A stretch of DNA of 64,000 bases from UBA3946 sp002385755 (GTDB taxonomy: Bacteria > Bacillota_I > Bacilli_A > ML615J-28 > CAG-698). Within the stretch, counting starts at the first letter, position 1; the number at the start of each line of letters is the position of its first letter. The stretch spans positions 1 through 64,000 of the forward strand of contig JBMNLX010000007.1 in assembly GCA_050953085.1 (NCBI GenBank). The letters run 5' to 3'. Shown in pieces: positions 26,972 through 34,095 of this stretch. The notes below the pieces were generated by a model, which worked only from the letters and a program-made list of their open reading frames with translations, was not told the origin of the DNA and made no database searches. A program made the position numbers and the translations under genes.

Positions 26972-28143
26972 TTTTAATTAAAAACGCCAATTTGATCGGC
27001 ATGAAGGATATTAATTACCAAATAGTCGATATTTTGATTGACGGCGGGAAAATCGCCGCGATCGGAAAATTTACCGAAAAGGAATACCCGGGAGCGACGG
27101 TAATCGACGCGGCCGGGAATTACGTGACGCCGGGCCTGGTTGATCCCCATTGTCATATTGGCCTGTTCGAGGAAGCGATCGGTTTTGAAGGCTCCGACGG
27201 AAACGAGCGGACCAATCCGATCTGCCCGGAACTCAGGGCGATTGACGCTATTAAGCCGCAGGATTCGGCTTTCAGGGAGGCGCTTGAAGGCGGGGTCACG
27301 ACCGTTTGCGCGGGACCGGGGAGCGCGAACCTTATCGGCGGGACTTTCGCCATCCTAAAAACTAAAGGCAAAACGATTGACGATATGGTCGTGACGGCGG
27401 AATCGTGCATGAAAATGGCGCTCGGGGAAAACCCCAAGCGCGTCTACAATTCCCAGTCAAAGGCTCCGACGACGCGGATGGCTTCCGCCGCCTTGCTTCG
27501 GGAAGCGCTCTTTAAAGCCAAGGAATATAAAGAAAAAAAGGATAAGTACGAAGCGGATCCCGCGGCGGGTAAAGAAGCGGGCAAGCCCGAGTTCAATCTG
27601 AAACTCGAGTCGCTATCGCGCGTTTTTTCAGGCTTGCCGGTGAAAATCCACGCTCACCAGCAGGACGATATCGCGACGGCCGTCCGGATCATGAAAGAGT
27701 TTAACCTGACGGGGACAATCGATCACGCGACCGAAAGTCATTTGATAGTCGATTATTTGAAAGAAAATAAAGTAAAGGTGATAATCGGGCCGACGCTCGG
27801 AAGCAAATCAAAATACGAGCTCCGTAACAAAACATTCGCGACGGCCAAGGTTTTGGCGGAGAATAATATTAAATATGCGATTATGACCGATCATCCCGTG
27901 ATTCATGCCGCGAACGCCTTGACGCAAATCGGGCTTTTTGTTCGCGAGGGGCTGCCGGAATTGGAAGCCTTAAAAGCGGTGACTATTTACGCGGCAGAGC
28001 TCAATAATATCGCGGACAGGGTCGGCAGTATTGAGCCGGGAAAAGACGCCGATGTTGTTATTTGGAACAATCACCCGCTTCATTATCTTACGAAAGCGCG
28101 ATACGTCCTAATCAACGGCGAAATCGCTTATGAATCAGAGTAA
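26971..28143 (+). CDS. Amidohydrolase (imidazolonepropionase/dihydroorotase superfamily)
   Basis: Metal-dependent hydrolase of about 390 residues: PHCHIG after VTPGLVDP (first metal ligands), IHAHQQDD, IDHATESH and MTDHPVI supply the remaining His/Asp ligands, and GSIEPGKDADVVIWNNHPL is the usual C-terminal return to the small beta domain. The substrate is not evident. The first usual start codon is TTG 26992, but the N-terminal beta strand ILIKNANLIG that this superfamily has lies before it, with AAGGAGAG at 26951-26958; I therefore place the start at ATT 26971, a rare start codon. If wrong, the protein begins at 26992 and is seven residues shorter. Monocistronic. Confidence 0.85.
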   Translation: MLIKNANLIGMKDINYQIVDILIDGGKIAAIGKFTEKEYPGATVIDAAGNYVTPGLVDPHCHIGLFEEAIGFEGSDGNERTNPICPELRAIDAIKPQDSAFREALEGGVTTVCAGPGSANLIGGTFAILKTKGKTIDDMVVTAESCMKMALGENPKRVYNSQSKAPTTRMASAALLREALFKAKEYKEKKDKYEADPAAGKEAGKPEFNLKLESLSRVFSGLPVKIHAHQQDDIATAVRIMKEFNLTGTIDHATESHLIVDYLKENKVKVIIGPTLGSKSKYELRNKTFATAKVLAENNIKYAIMTDHPVIHAANALTQIGLFVREGLPELEALKAVTIYAAELNNIADRVGSIEPGKDADVVIWNNHPLHYLTKARYVLINGEIAYESE

Positions 28144-28156
28144 TAAATGAAAATTC

Positions 28157-28217
28157 GGCGAGCCTTCACGTTTAGTTTATTAAGTCATACAATATAAGCG
28201 AAGGCTCGCCTTTTTTT
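28157..28217 (+). terminator. Terminator of the amidohydrolase gene
   Basis: Perfect 11-bp stem GGCGAGCCTTC (28157-28167) / GAAGGCTCGCC (28200-28210) with a 32-base loop, then seven T. Confidence 0.85.
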
Positions 28218-28270
28218 GATTTTTGGTTCGCTTTAGCGCGAAATTTTTGCCGAAATTCTGATTTTTTCTT

Positions 28271-28299
28271 TTGACTTAAAGCGTGATATTTGATATAAT
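28271..28299 (+). promoter_or_regulatory. Promoter of tRNA-Cys
   Basis: TTGACT (28271-28276), 17-base spacer, TATAAT (28294-28299) with extended TGA. Confidence 0.88.
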
Positions 28300-28317
28300 T
28301 ATTAATGTGGGAAAAAC

Positions 28318-28392
28318 GGCTCCATAGCCAAGTGGCTAAGGCAATGGTCTGCAACACCATGATCGCCGGTTCAAATCCGGCTGGAGCCTCCA
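28318..28392 (+). tRNA. trnC: tRNA-Cys (anticodon GCA)
   Basis: Full cloverleaf: acceptor GGCTCCA/TGGAGCC, anticodon arm ATGGT-CTGCAAC-ACCAT with GCA at 28351-28353, T arm CCGGTTCAAATCCGG, discriminator T (identity element for Cys) and encoded CCA (28390-28392). Its 3' part is repeated at 30840-30855. Confidence 0.97.
28371..28386 (+). repeat. Left copy of a 16-bp direct repeat (tRNA-Cys 3' end)
   Basis: TCAAATCCGGCTGGAG inside the T loop and acceptor of tRNA-Cys matches TCGAATCCGGCTGGAG at 30840-30855 at 15 of 16 positions (13 consecutive). This is the size and place expected of an attachment site for a tRNA-integrating element. Confidence 0.65.
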
Positions 28393-28740
28393 AAATTGAC
28401 TTTTAACCAATCCTAGTGGTTTTCCTTATAAAAATAATTGCGCGTAAGCCTCAAAAACCGTTTTTGGGCCAAATCTGGGTTTGCTCACTCATAATGAGCA
28501 TATGTTATTATCGCTTAATAAGCGGAAATTAAAAAAGAGTGATAATTTCAAGAAATGCATCGGGTGGGGATGGTAAGCCCCCCCCAGTTCTACAATAACA
28601 TTAATGTTAGTGTTACAGTGTGCCGTAAATGTGGTTGTTTTTTACCTTTTGTAACACTTTATTATTACCATCCATTTTCCTCTACTTTCTATGTATCACT
28701 TTCGTTTTTCATAGAATAATATTAACATTAAATACTCTTT
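28393..28740. other. AT-rich stretch without genes
   Basis: No open frame of note on either strand. It contains the palindromes CTCATAATGAG and CGCTTAATAAGCG and a GGGGATGGTAAGCCCCCCCC hairpin (about 28563-28583), none followed by a convincing T run. It ends in the promoter of the candidate RNA at 28757. Confidence 0.5.
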
Positions 28741-28751
28741 AATGTTATAAT
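28722..28751 (+). promoter_or_regulatory. Promoter of the candidate small RNA
   Basis: TTAACA (28722-28727), 18-base spacer, TATAAT (28746-28751) with extended TGT. Confidence 0.65.
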
Positions 28752-28756
28752 ACTTA

Positions 28757-28850
28757 AAAAGCGACAGTTTAAAACTGGCGCCCTCACCAAGATGGCTGAT
28801 AATCTTCAGCAGAGGGCTTGCGCAATCGGGAACGATAGTTCCCTTTTTTT
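28757..28850 (+). ncRNA. Candidate structured small RNA, about 90 nt
   Basis: Between an extended -10 promoter and a clean terminator (GGGAAC-GATA-GTTCCC, 28828-28843, seven T) lies a compact structure: GCGCCCTC pairs with GAGGGC and GCGC around an inner AAGAT/ATCTT hairpin, with CAGTTTAAAACTG at the 5' end. No open reading frame fits. It has no resemblance that I can see to 6S, tmRNA, SRP RNA or known riboswitches, and no gene follows directly, so an independent small RNA is the simplest reading. Confidence 0.55.
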
Positions 28851-28894
28851 ATTTTCTCAATATCTCGATAAATATTTAAAACTTTTTGTAGTCG

Positions 28895-29066
28895 GCGGTT
28901 AATAACCGCTTACAAGTAAAATAACTAGTATTTTACTTGTAAGGGAGTTTTTAAATGACTCTCTTTTTTAATTCATTGAACATGTAAAAAAGACAGGAGA
29001 CTTTAAAGTCTCCTTCTTTTTTTACCACAATATAAAAATAAGAAGGGGCTTTAAGTCTCCTGTTTT
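28895..29066. repeat. Cluster of strong hairpins
   Basis: In 170 bases there are GCGGTT/AACCGC (28895-28909), a perfect 15-bp stem (28909-28923 with 28929-28943, loop ACTAG), the 20-base palindrome AGGAGACTTTAAAGTCTCCT (28995-29014) followed by TTCTTTTTTT, and a partly inverted second copy AGAAGGGGCTTTAAGTCTCC near 29041-29060. The last two look like facing terminators, the right one serving the minus-strand XRE relic. Confidence 0.7.
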
Positions 29067-29257
29067 TAGTTTTGATTTAAATCTAATAACCAGTCTGCAG
29101 AAATGTTGAAAGCTGTACATATTTTTTAATTGTATCACTTGTAAGTTTGTTACGACCAGTTTCTAGTAGAGCAAGGTAGTACTGATTCAAATTTTTTACT
29201 GGCTTCTGTTAAGTTTAGATTATATAGTAATTGAAGTCTTTGATTTTTATTTAACAG
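29066..29257 (-). pseudogene. XRE-family (Cro/CI) HTH regulator, frameshifted
   Basis: Read on the minus strand in shifting frames: LNKNQRLQLLYNLNLTEASK, then NLNQYYLALLETGRNKLTSD plus TIKK, then CTAFNISADWLLDLNQN and stop (29066-29068). Together these give a typical 62-residue single HTH_3 protein, including the L-E-T-G-R-N-K-L turn and the ISADWLL tail. Two frameshifts and a CTG in place of the start codon show decay. AGGAG (29264-29268) precedes it and overlaps the stop of the secreted-peptide gene, so both formed an operon. Confidence 0.8.
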
Positions 29258-29267
29258 CTGTAATCTC

Positions 29268-29465
29268 CTAATAAAAAGGTGTAATAATTTTATTTGACAT
29301 TACTTTTAGTAGATTATTGATAAATGTTCCTGAATATTCTCCGCCTTCCCTAAACGCGCTGTCCACATGCTATAACCCAAAATAACTTAGAGCATAAACA
29401 TCATTTGATGAAATACTATAGTAACAAAAAAATCCTGCAATAATAACAAAAAGGATTTTTTTCAT
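29268..29465 (-). pseudogene. Small secreted peptide gene with an internal TAG
   Basis: ATG 29463-29465 behind GGAAGGGGG gives a signal peptide (MKKILFVIIAGFFCYYSISS) and a 31-residue product before TAG (29370-29372). The same frame goes on as HVDSAFREGGEYSGTFINN and LLKVMSNKIITPFY to a stop at 29268 that overlaps the ribosome site of the XRE gene. I do not recognise the peptide. Either the 31-residue peptide is the product or a 65-residue one was broken. Confidence 0.5.
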
Positions 29466-29557
29466 ATTAACCCCCTTCCTAGACTATGCCTTCAAAAAAT
29501 ACATTTTACTGCTATAAATTATCAATATCAAGATGTTTAACGAAAACAAAAAAAACC

Positions 29558-29586
29558 TTGACAAAAACAACTTAATATGGTAAATT
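29558..29586 (+). promoter_or_regulatory. Promoter of the lipoprotein gene
   Basis: TTGACA (29558-29563), 17-base spacer, TAAATT (29581-29586) with extended TGG. Confidence 0.75.
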
Positions 29587-29611
29587 TTAGTTATATTGAA
29601 AGGTGGAAAAA

Positions 29612-30307
29612 ATGAAAAAAAGTATTTTTGCGAAATCATTATTTTTTGTAATGTTTGCCTTCCTTCTGGTTTTGACGTCCTGTAATGATAAGTCGTCGAC
29701 AGAGGCGTTGGAAGTAGCGTTAAGAGATGAAGAAAGTTATCTTAACTGCGAAATAGAACTTTACACGAAATCAGAAGTTAACGGTCTCACAATAGAAAAC
29801 GAAACAATAATAAAAGTCGACGGCGATAAGATTTATACGGAAACTAACTCGGCCCTTTTTGAATATTATTGTTATTTAATTAAGAAAGACAATAAATTCT
29901 ATATGGCCACAAAATTTATGCTAAACGAATGGATTGTTGTGGAGCTGGAAACCGATGAATCGGAGACCATTGATTTTGGCGAGTTCTCCGCGGAAGATTT
30001 TGAGTTGGATAAAGAAGACAATTATTACGTTTTAAAAAGCGCGAAGCTAGAAGAATACATGCAAAAAATAATAGATGAAGAGAGTTTGTTGGAAGAATTT
30101 GAAGATGCGTCCGAACTCGATTTGATTGATTTCAATTTAAAACTTTTAATAAAAGACGAAAGAGTCGAAAAAGTGATTTATTCCGCTGTTTTTAAAGCGG
30201 GAGACACGGAAATGTCCATTGAATGCGAAATGACATATTCAAATTTCGGCAACGTCACGGTGGAAATTCCCGAAGAGGTTAACGAATTGATTGAGGAATA
30301 CGAATAA
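29612..30307 (+). CDS. Hypothetical lipoprotein
   Basis: A 231-residue predicted lipoprotein: ATG 29612 after AAAGGTGG begins KKSIFAKSLFFVMFAFLLVL with lipobox LTSC. The mature part is acidic, starts with DKSSTEALEVALRDEESYLNCEIELYTK and alternates short beta-type strands, resembling outer-layer LolA/LppX-like or DUF6612-type beta proteins in general style only. I assign no function. It has a clear promoter and terminator of its own and lies in the AT-rich zone between the two att-like repeats. Codon use is more AT-rich than in the core genes. Confidence 0.8.
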   Translation: MKKSIFAKSLFFVMFAFLLVLTSCNDKSSTEALEVALRDEESYLNCEIELYTKSEVNGLTIENETIIKVDGDKIYTETNSALFEYYCYLIKKDNKFYMATKFMLNEWIVVELETDESETIDFGEFSAEDFELDKEDNYYVLKSAKLEEYMQKIIDEESLLEEFEDASELDLIDFNLKLLIKDERVEKVIYSAVFKAGDTEMSIECEMTYSNFGNVTVEIPEEVNELIEEYE

Positions 30308-30330
30308 ACACCATTGATCCCTTATGTCCT

Positions 30331-30363
30331 GAGATTTCACGCTCGCCGTGAAATCTCTTTTTT
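30331..30363 (+). terminator. Terminator of the lipoprotein gene
   Basis: Perfect 11-bp stem GAGATTTCACG (30331-30341) / CGTGAAATCTC (30347-30357), then six T. Confidence 0.92.
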
Positions 30364-30466
30364 CAAATAATATATTGCATATGGTTGGATGTTATGATAT
30401 AGTTAAACCGGTAACAAGCATTATTAGGATGATCTCAAAACGCAAAGAAAAGGAGAATGAGCCGCT

Positions 30467-30823
30467 GTGTTTTTAAAGATATATTTTGACGCCACGACAA
30501 TAGTAACGATCGTTTTCTTGGTGCTTTTTATCGTTATGGCGATCACTTTTCCTTTTATAAAACAAAATTCATTATACGGTATCCGCACCCGCAACACGTT
30601 TGAATCGAAAGAGGTATGGCGTAAAGTTCACAACACAATTGCTATTTTAATAATACCTTTCGCCATTGCTTTATTCGCGATATTGTTTATTAAGGATACG
30701 ATTGTCGAGACGATATTGCTGGTTATTATTGTATTCTTTTCTTTTGTAATGTTTGGAATTGTTGACCATATCTTTGGAAGAAAGTATTTTCGGGAAAAAG
30801 AGAAAAAAGAAAAACGTGAATAG
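30467..30823 (+). CDS. SdpI-family membrane protein
   Basis: A 118-residue protein with three to four membrane segments and the SdpI motif NSLYGIRTRNTFESKEVWRKVH, ending in a lysine/glutamate tail. SdpI of Bacillus subtilis gives immunity to the SdpC toxin and signals its presence; many homologues have unknown roles. Starts at GTG 30467, 11 bases after AGGAG; an ATG at 30457 is out of frame. No sdpABC-like genes are near. Located in the accessory zone just before the right att-like repeat. Confidence 0.85.
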   Translation: MFLKIYFDATTIVTIVFLVLFIVMAITFPFIKQNSLYGIRTRNTFESKEVWRKVHNTIAILIIPFAIALFAILFIKDTIVETILLVIIVFFSFVMFGIVDHIFGRKYFREKEKKEKRE

Positions 30824-30839
30824 GAAATTCGGAAAAAGA

Positions 30840-30855
30840 TCGAATCCGGCTGGAG
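30840..30855 (+). repeat. Right copy of the tRNA-Cys 3'-end repeat
   Basis: TCGAATCCGGCTGGAG, 15 of 16 identical with 28371-28386; the following bases do not match, and the rest of a tRNA is absent. Confidence 0.65.
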
Positions 30856-30951
30856 ATAGCTGATAGAATAAAATTAATGCCTGGGTGGATGTTTATTATT
30901 CAAATCAGGATAAATAACAAAGTAATTATTCGTCCCTGGGAAAGAATCGGC

Positions 30952-31503
30952 ATGAAGAAAAAACTTTTGGAAATGACAAAAGAAGAACTGAGGCGCTTGT
31001 TTCCCATATTTCTTGTACCGCATAAAAAAGAATGGCGGGACGTTTTCGCCGAGGAAAAAGGCGTATTAACTAGCTTTTTAAAGGATATCAAACTTTTAAG
31101 AATTGAACATATCGGGAGCACCGCGATTCCTGATATTTATGCGAAAGACATCGTCTATGTGGAAGAGAAAGATTTCGTCAGGGCTGAATCGATTCTTAAA
31201 GAAAATGGTTATATATTGATGTATCAAAAAGAAACAACGGCCGCGTTTAACAAGGGATATACCGAAGATGGTTTTGCTGAAAAAGTATTTCACGTTCATT
31301 TGCGCACGAGAGGCGATATCGACGAGCTATATTTCCGGGATTATTTTTTGGAGTTTCTCGATGTCGCGAAAGAATATGAATCGCTGAAGTTAAAACTGTG
31401 GAAACAATAAGAATATAACCGGGATGGTTATACCGACGCTAAAACGAAGTTCATAGGTGAGATTACTTCCAAAGCCAAAGAGTTTTATAATGGCAAATAT
31501 TAA
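30952..31503 (+). pseudogene. GrpB/UPF0157 family protein with in-frame stop
   Basis: From ATG 30952: KKKLLEMTKEELRRLFPIFLV, IEHIGSTAIPDIYAK, ending at TAA 31408-31410 after LKLKLWKQ. The same frame continues EYNRDGYTDAKTKFIGEITS and KAKEFYNGKY to TAA 31501-31503, which is the normal end of this nucleotidyltransferase-like family. In addition the segment after IYAK (DIVYVEEKDF) is about four residues short and lacks the usual acidic VDILVE catalytic strand. Two independent defects suggest real decay. A terminator follows the second stop, not the first. Confidence 0.85.
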
Positions 31504-31512
31504 TGATTAAAA

Positions 31513-31552
31513 ACATCTCCGAGTCACGCCAGTGCCAGGAGATGTATTTTTT
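31513..31552 (+). terminator. Terminator of the GrpB relic
   Basis: ACATCTCC (31513-31520) / GGAGATGT (31538-31545) followed by ATTTTTTTA. Confidence 0.8.
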
Positions 31553-32022
31553 TATCAGCCATATAAACGTCGCTTGAAAATTAAACGATCTATTTATTTT
31601 TTTATATGTCGAAGCATAATAAATTGCATTTCCGCAAATAAATTAACGCTAATTTTCATATTATTTATATGACGGTTTTCATAAGAAATTTGATGTTGAA
31701 GGATTCATATTAGAAAAAAACATCTCCAAGTTGTATATGTCAATTTGCTGATTCCTTACTACATCCAGTTAACATTATCAACAATAACTATCATACTTAT
31801 ACAATTACTCCTTATCCAACATATTCAGTTCTAGATCTCTAATGGTCATTACTCATAATCCAACCATTTTTTAAGATTCTTAACTTTTTTCTCTTTCACT
31901 TTTCGTCTAAACTTCTTGTCTTTATACTGCATTTTTCTTTTCATACTGCACTCCTCTCACTAATTTGCTTTTCAACTTATCTAATTCACCCAACTCATAT
32001 TACTTATAATTACATTTCTAAG
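31553..32022. other. AT-rich stretch, mostly without genes
   Basis: Low-GC sequence with no plausible plus-strand gene. ACATCTCCAAGTTGTATATG near 31718 partly repeats the arm of the preceding terminator. The only candidate coding sequence is the tiny minus-strand frame at 31849-31944. Confidence 0.5.
31849..31944 (-). CDS. Possible 31-residue lysine-rich protein
   Basis: Minus-strand ATG 31942-31944, six bases after GAGAGGAG, encodes MKRKMQYKDKKFRRKVKEKK followed by VKNLKKWLDYE. The strong ribosome site and the regular, very basic helix-like sequence are the only support. No family recognised; could be chance. Confidence 0.3.
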   Translation of the reverse strand: MKRKMQYKDKKFRRKVKEKKVKNLKKWLDYE

Positions 32023-32310
32023 GATCCAGCATTAAAATCAATTTGTGAAGAAGCTTTATACGCGGTAGAAACGATAACAAAAAGAGTCGTGGAAAGTTGG
32101 GAAAAACAGTATGTCAAAAAAGGCGGATATGCAAAGTGTCCCGATCCGGAAGATTTTATATACAAGGCATACGACGAGGAAGTAAACTGTTACCGAGAAT
32201 TCAAAGGGTTTTTTACCGATATTTCCTGCTGTGAACGGTTTGATTTTGACAAACCGATAACAAAAGATACTGTCATTTACGTAAGGTTTGAGACCGATTT
32301 TTCGGCGTAA
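32023..32310 (+). pseudogene. C-terminal relic of an unknown gene
   Basis: The frame DPALKSICEEALYAVETITKR continues VVESWEKQYVKKGGYAKCPD, FKGFFTDISCCERFDFDKPI and ends VIYVRFETDFSA at 32310. It looks like good coding sequence without a start: no ribosome site precedes GTG 32089, and the homologous-looking part begins abruptly at about 32020 after low-complexity AT-rich DNA. I take it as the 3' end of a gene whose 5' part has been lost. Family unknown. Confidence 0.5.
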
Positions 32311-32488
32311 AACAAAGCAAAAAGCCGCGTTTTAAGCGGTCTTTTTAATTTTTAGATGTCTTTACGGTGTTACCTGATTACCATCTTGATATACAAATTA
32401 ACGTCAACTTATTTTTCACCTTGAAAGAAATCCCTTTTCGTGTTATTATTATCAAGGAAGAATAAGACGGAAAGAGGTTGTTTTACGC

Positions 32489-32905
32489 ATGAATATTTTA
32501 TTGATGCTTATACCGAAAAACAAAGTCGCATACATTTTTGAGGACTCGACGGTCCGGCAGGCTCTTGAGAAAATGGAATACCACCGCTACACCGCGGTCC
32601 CCATCCTTAATAGGGAAGGGGGTTATGTTGGCACTTTAACCGAGGGAGATTTACTATGGGCGATAAAAAATAAATATGATTTAAATCTAAAAGCCGCGGA
32701 GAATCTCCCCGTGTCATCGATTCCCCGCAATCGTGACAACTTACCGGTAACAATCGAAGTATCGTTTGCGGAGCTGGTTCGGAAGGCCGTGGAACAGAAC
32801 TTTGTCCCGGTCCTTGACGGCAAATTCTCGTTTATCGGTATCATCACAAGAAAAGATATTATCCAATATTGCTATAAAAAAATGTGCGCGAAAGAAGAAC
32901 GTTAA
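32489..32905 (+). CDS. CBS-domain-pair protein
   Basis: A 138-residue cytoplasmic protein made of two CBS motifs: VRQALEKMEYHRYTAVPILN with GGYVGTLTEGDLLW, and SFAELVRKAVEQNFVPVLDG with FSFIGIITRKDII. Such stand-alone pairs bind adenine nucleotides; the c-di-AMP-binding CbpB/DarB proteins have the same layout, which would fit DarA at 25610, but the ligand cannot be read from the sequence. ATG 32489 follows AAAGAGG at some distance. It lies just upstream of the branched-chain amino acid operon but that operon has its own promoter. Confidence 0.88.
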   Translation: MNILLMLIPKNKVAYIFEDSTVRQALEKMEYHRYTAVPILNREGGYVGTLTEGDLLWAIKNKYDLNLKAAENLPVSSIPRNRDNLPVTIEVSFAELVRKAVEQNFVPVLDGKFSFIGIITRKDIIQYCYKKMCAKEER

Positions 32906-32964
32906 TCCCCGGATTATCGCTCTTTTTTTATTATGAAATTTGCTTTATTTTTGCTAATTTATGT

Positions 32965-32987
32965 TATAATATAAGAGAGCGTTTTCA
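32965..32987 (+). promoter_or_regulatory. -10 region and cre-like operator of the branched-chain amino acid operon
   Basis: TATAAT (32965-32970) with extended TGT; the -35 is poor. AGAGAGCGTTTTCA (32974-32987) is the complement of TGAAAACGCTCTCT, 13 of 14 to the cre consensus, placed right over the expected transcription start. GTTTTCAT-T-ATGAAAAC (32981-32997) also forms an exact inverted repeat. Confidence 0.55.
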
Positions 32988-33010
32988 TTATGAAAACAGA
33001 AAGGAAGAGT

Positions 33011-34078
33011 ATGAACAAATTTGATTACATGGAAAAACACGGTTTCGAACAGTTGGTTTATTTCTACGATAAAACAACTGGCTTGAAAGGCATCACGTGT
33101 ATTCACGACACGACTTTGGGACCAGCATTGGGAGGGACGCGATTATGGAATTACAAGAACGAAGACGAGGCGACTCTCGACGTGATGCGGTTAGCGCGGG
33201 GGATGACGTTAAAAAGCGCGGCCGCGGGACTAAATCTGGGCGGCGGGAAAACCGTTTTGATCGGTGACGCCGAAACATGCAAGTCGGAAGCTTATTTTAG
33301 GGCTTTGGGGCGTTTTGTTCAGAGTTTAAACGGCCGTTACATTACCGCCGAGGACGTCAACACGACGACTCGCGATATGGAGTATGTCAACATGGAAACC
33401 GATTATGTCGTCGGTTTGGAGGGGAAATCGGGCAATCCGTCGCCCTTTACCGCGTTAGGGGCTTTTTACGGTATTAAAGCGGCTCTTTATTACCGTTTTG
33501 GCACCGATGACGTCACAAAATTTAGTTTTGCCGTGCAGGGAGCTGGACAAACGGGATATTACTTGATCAAATACCTTTTAGAACATAAAGCGAAAAAAAT
33601 ATATTTTTCGGAAATTAATCCCAAGCATATCGAGCGGATGAACCGCGAGCATCCGGAAGTGGAATTCGTTGATCCCGACGGGATTTACAATCTCGATATC
33701 GACGTGTTCTCGCCTTGCGCTTTGGGCGCCGTTCTTAATGACGAGACAATCCCAAAGTTAAAGGCGAAAGTCATCGCCGGGACGGCCAATAACCAGCTCC
33801 TGGACGAGGTAAAACACGGGGAAGCGGTCAAAAGCCGCGGCATTCTCTACGCTCCCGATTTCGTCATCAACGCCGGCGGCGTGATTAACGTTCATCACGA
33901 GATACGGGGGTATAACCGGGACAACGTTATCCGGGACGTAAAGAAAATATACGATCGTCTGCTGGAAATATTTAAAATCAGCGATAAAGAAGGCATTGCC
34001 ACGCAACAAGCGGCGAAGATCTTCGCCATGAAGCGGATCGAAACCATCGGCAGGATTCGCTCCAACTTCATCCCCTAA
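33011..34078 (+). CDS. bcd: Leucine (branched-chain amino acid) dehydrogenase
   Basis: A 355-residue Glu/Leu/Phe/Val dehydrogenase that deaminates Leu, Val and Ile to 2-oxo acids with NAD. YMEKHGFEQLVYFYDKTTGL, IHDTTLGPALGGTRLWNY, GGGKTVLIGD (catalytic Lys) and the Rossmann loop VQGAGQTGYYL agree with leucine dehydrogenases. I choose ATG 33011 behind AAAGGAAGAG instead of ATG 32990. First gene of the operon that passes the 2-oxo acids to a ferredoxin oxidoreductase and then to Ptb/Buk, which supports the branched-chain substrate. Confidence 0.92.
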   Translation: MNKFDYMEKHGFEQLVYFYDKTTGLKGITCIHDTTLGPALGGTRLWNYKNEDEATLDVMRLARGMTLKSAAAGLNLGGGKTVLIGDAETCKSEAYFRALGRFVQSLNGRYITAEDVNTTTRDMEYVNMETDYVVGLEGKSGNPSPFTALGAFYGIKAALYYRFGTDDVTKFSFAVQGAGQTGYYLIKYLLEHKAKKIYFSEINPKHIERMNREHPEVEFVDPDGIYNLDIDVFSPCALGAVLNDETIPKLKAKVIAGTANNQLLDEVKHGEAVKSRGILYAPDFVINAGGVINVHHEIRGYNRDNVIRDVKKIYDRLLEIFKISDKEGIATQQAAKIFAMKRIETIGRIRSNFIP

Positions 34079-34095
34079 GATTAAGGAGCATCGTC

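Noticed and set aside
28395..29066. CRISPR array suspected from the many short palindromes
   Set aside because: The repeats are not regularly spaced or identical and no cas genes are present.
11215..31410. Reassignment of TAA or TAG to an amino acid, to explain the in-frame stops
   Set aside because: TAA ends most intact genes here (pfp, buk, cls neighbours), often overlapping the next start, so it is a true stop; nearby frameshifts also point to decay.
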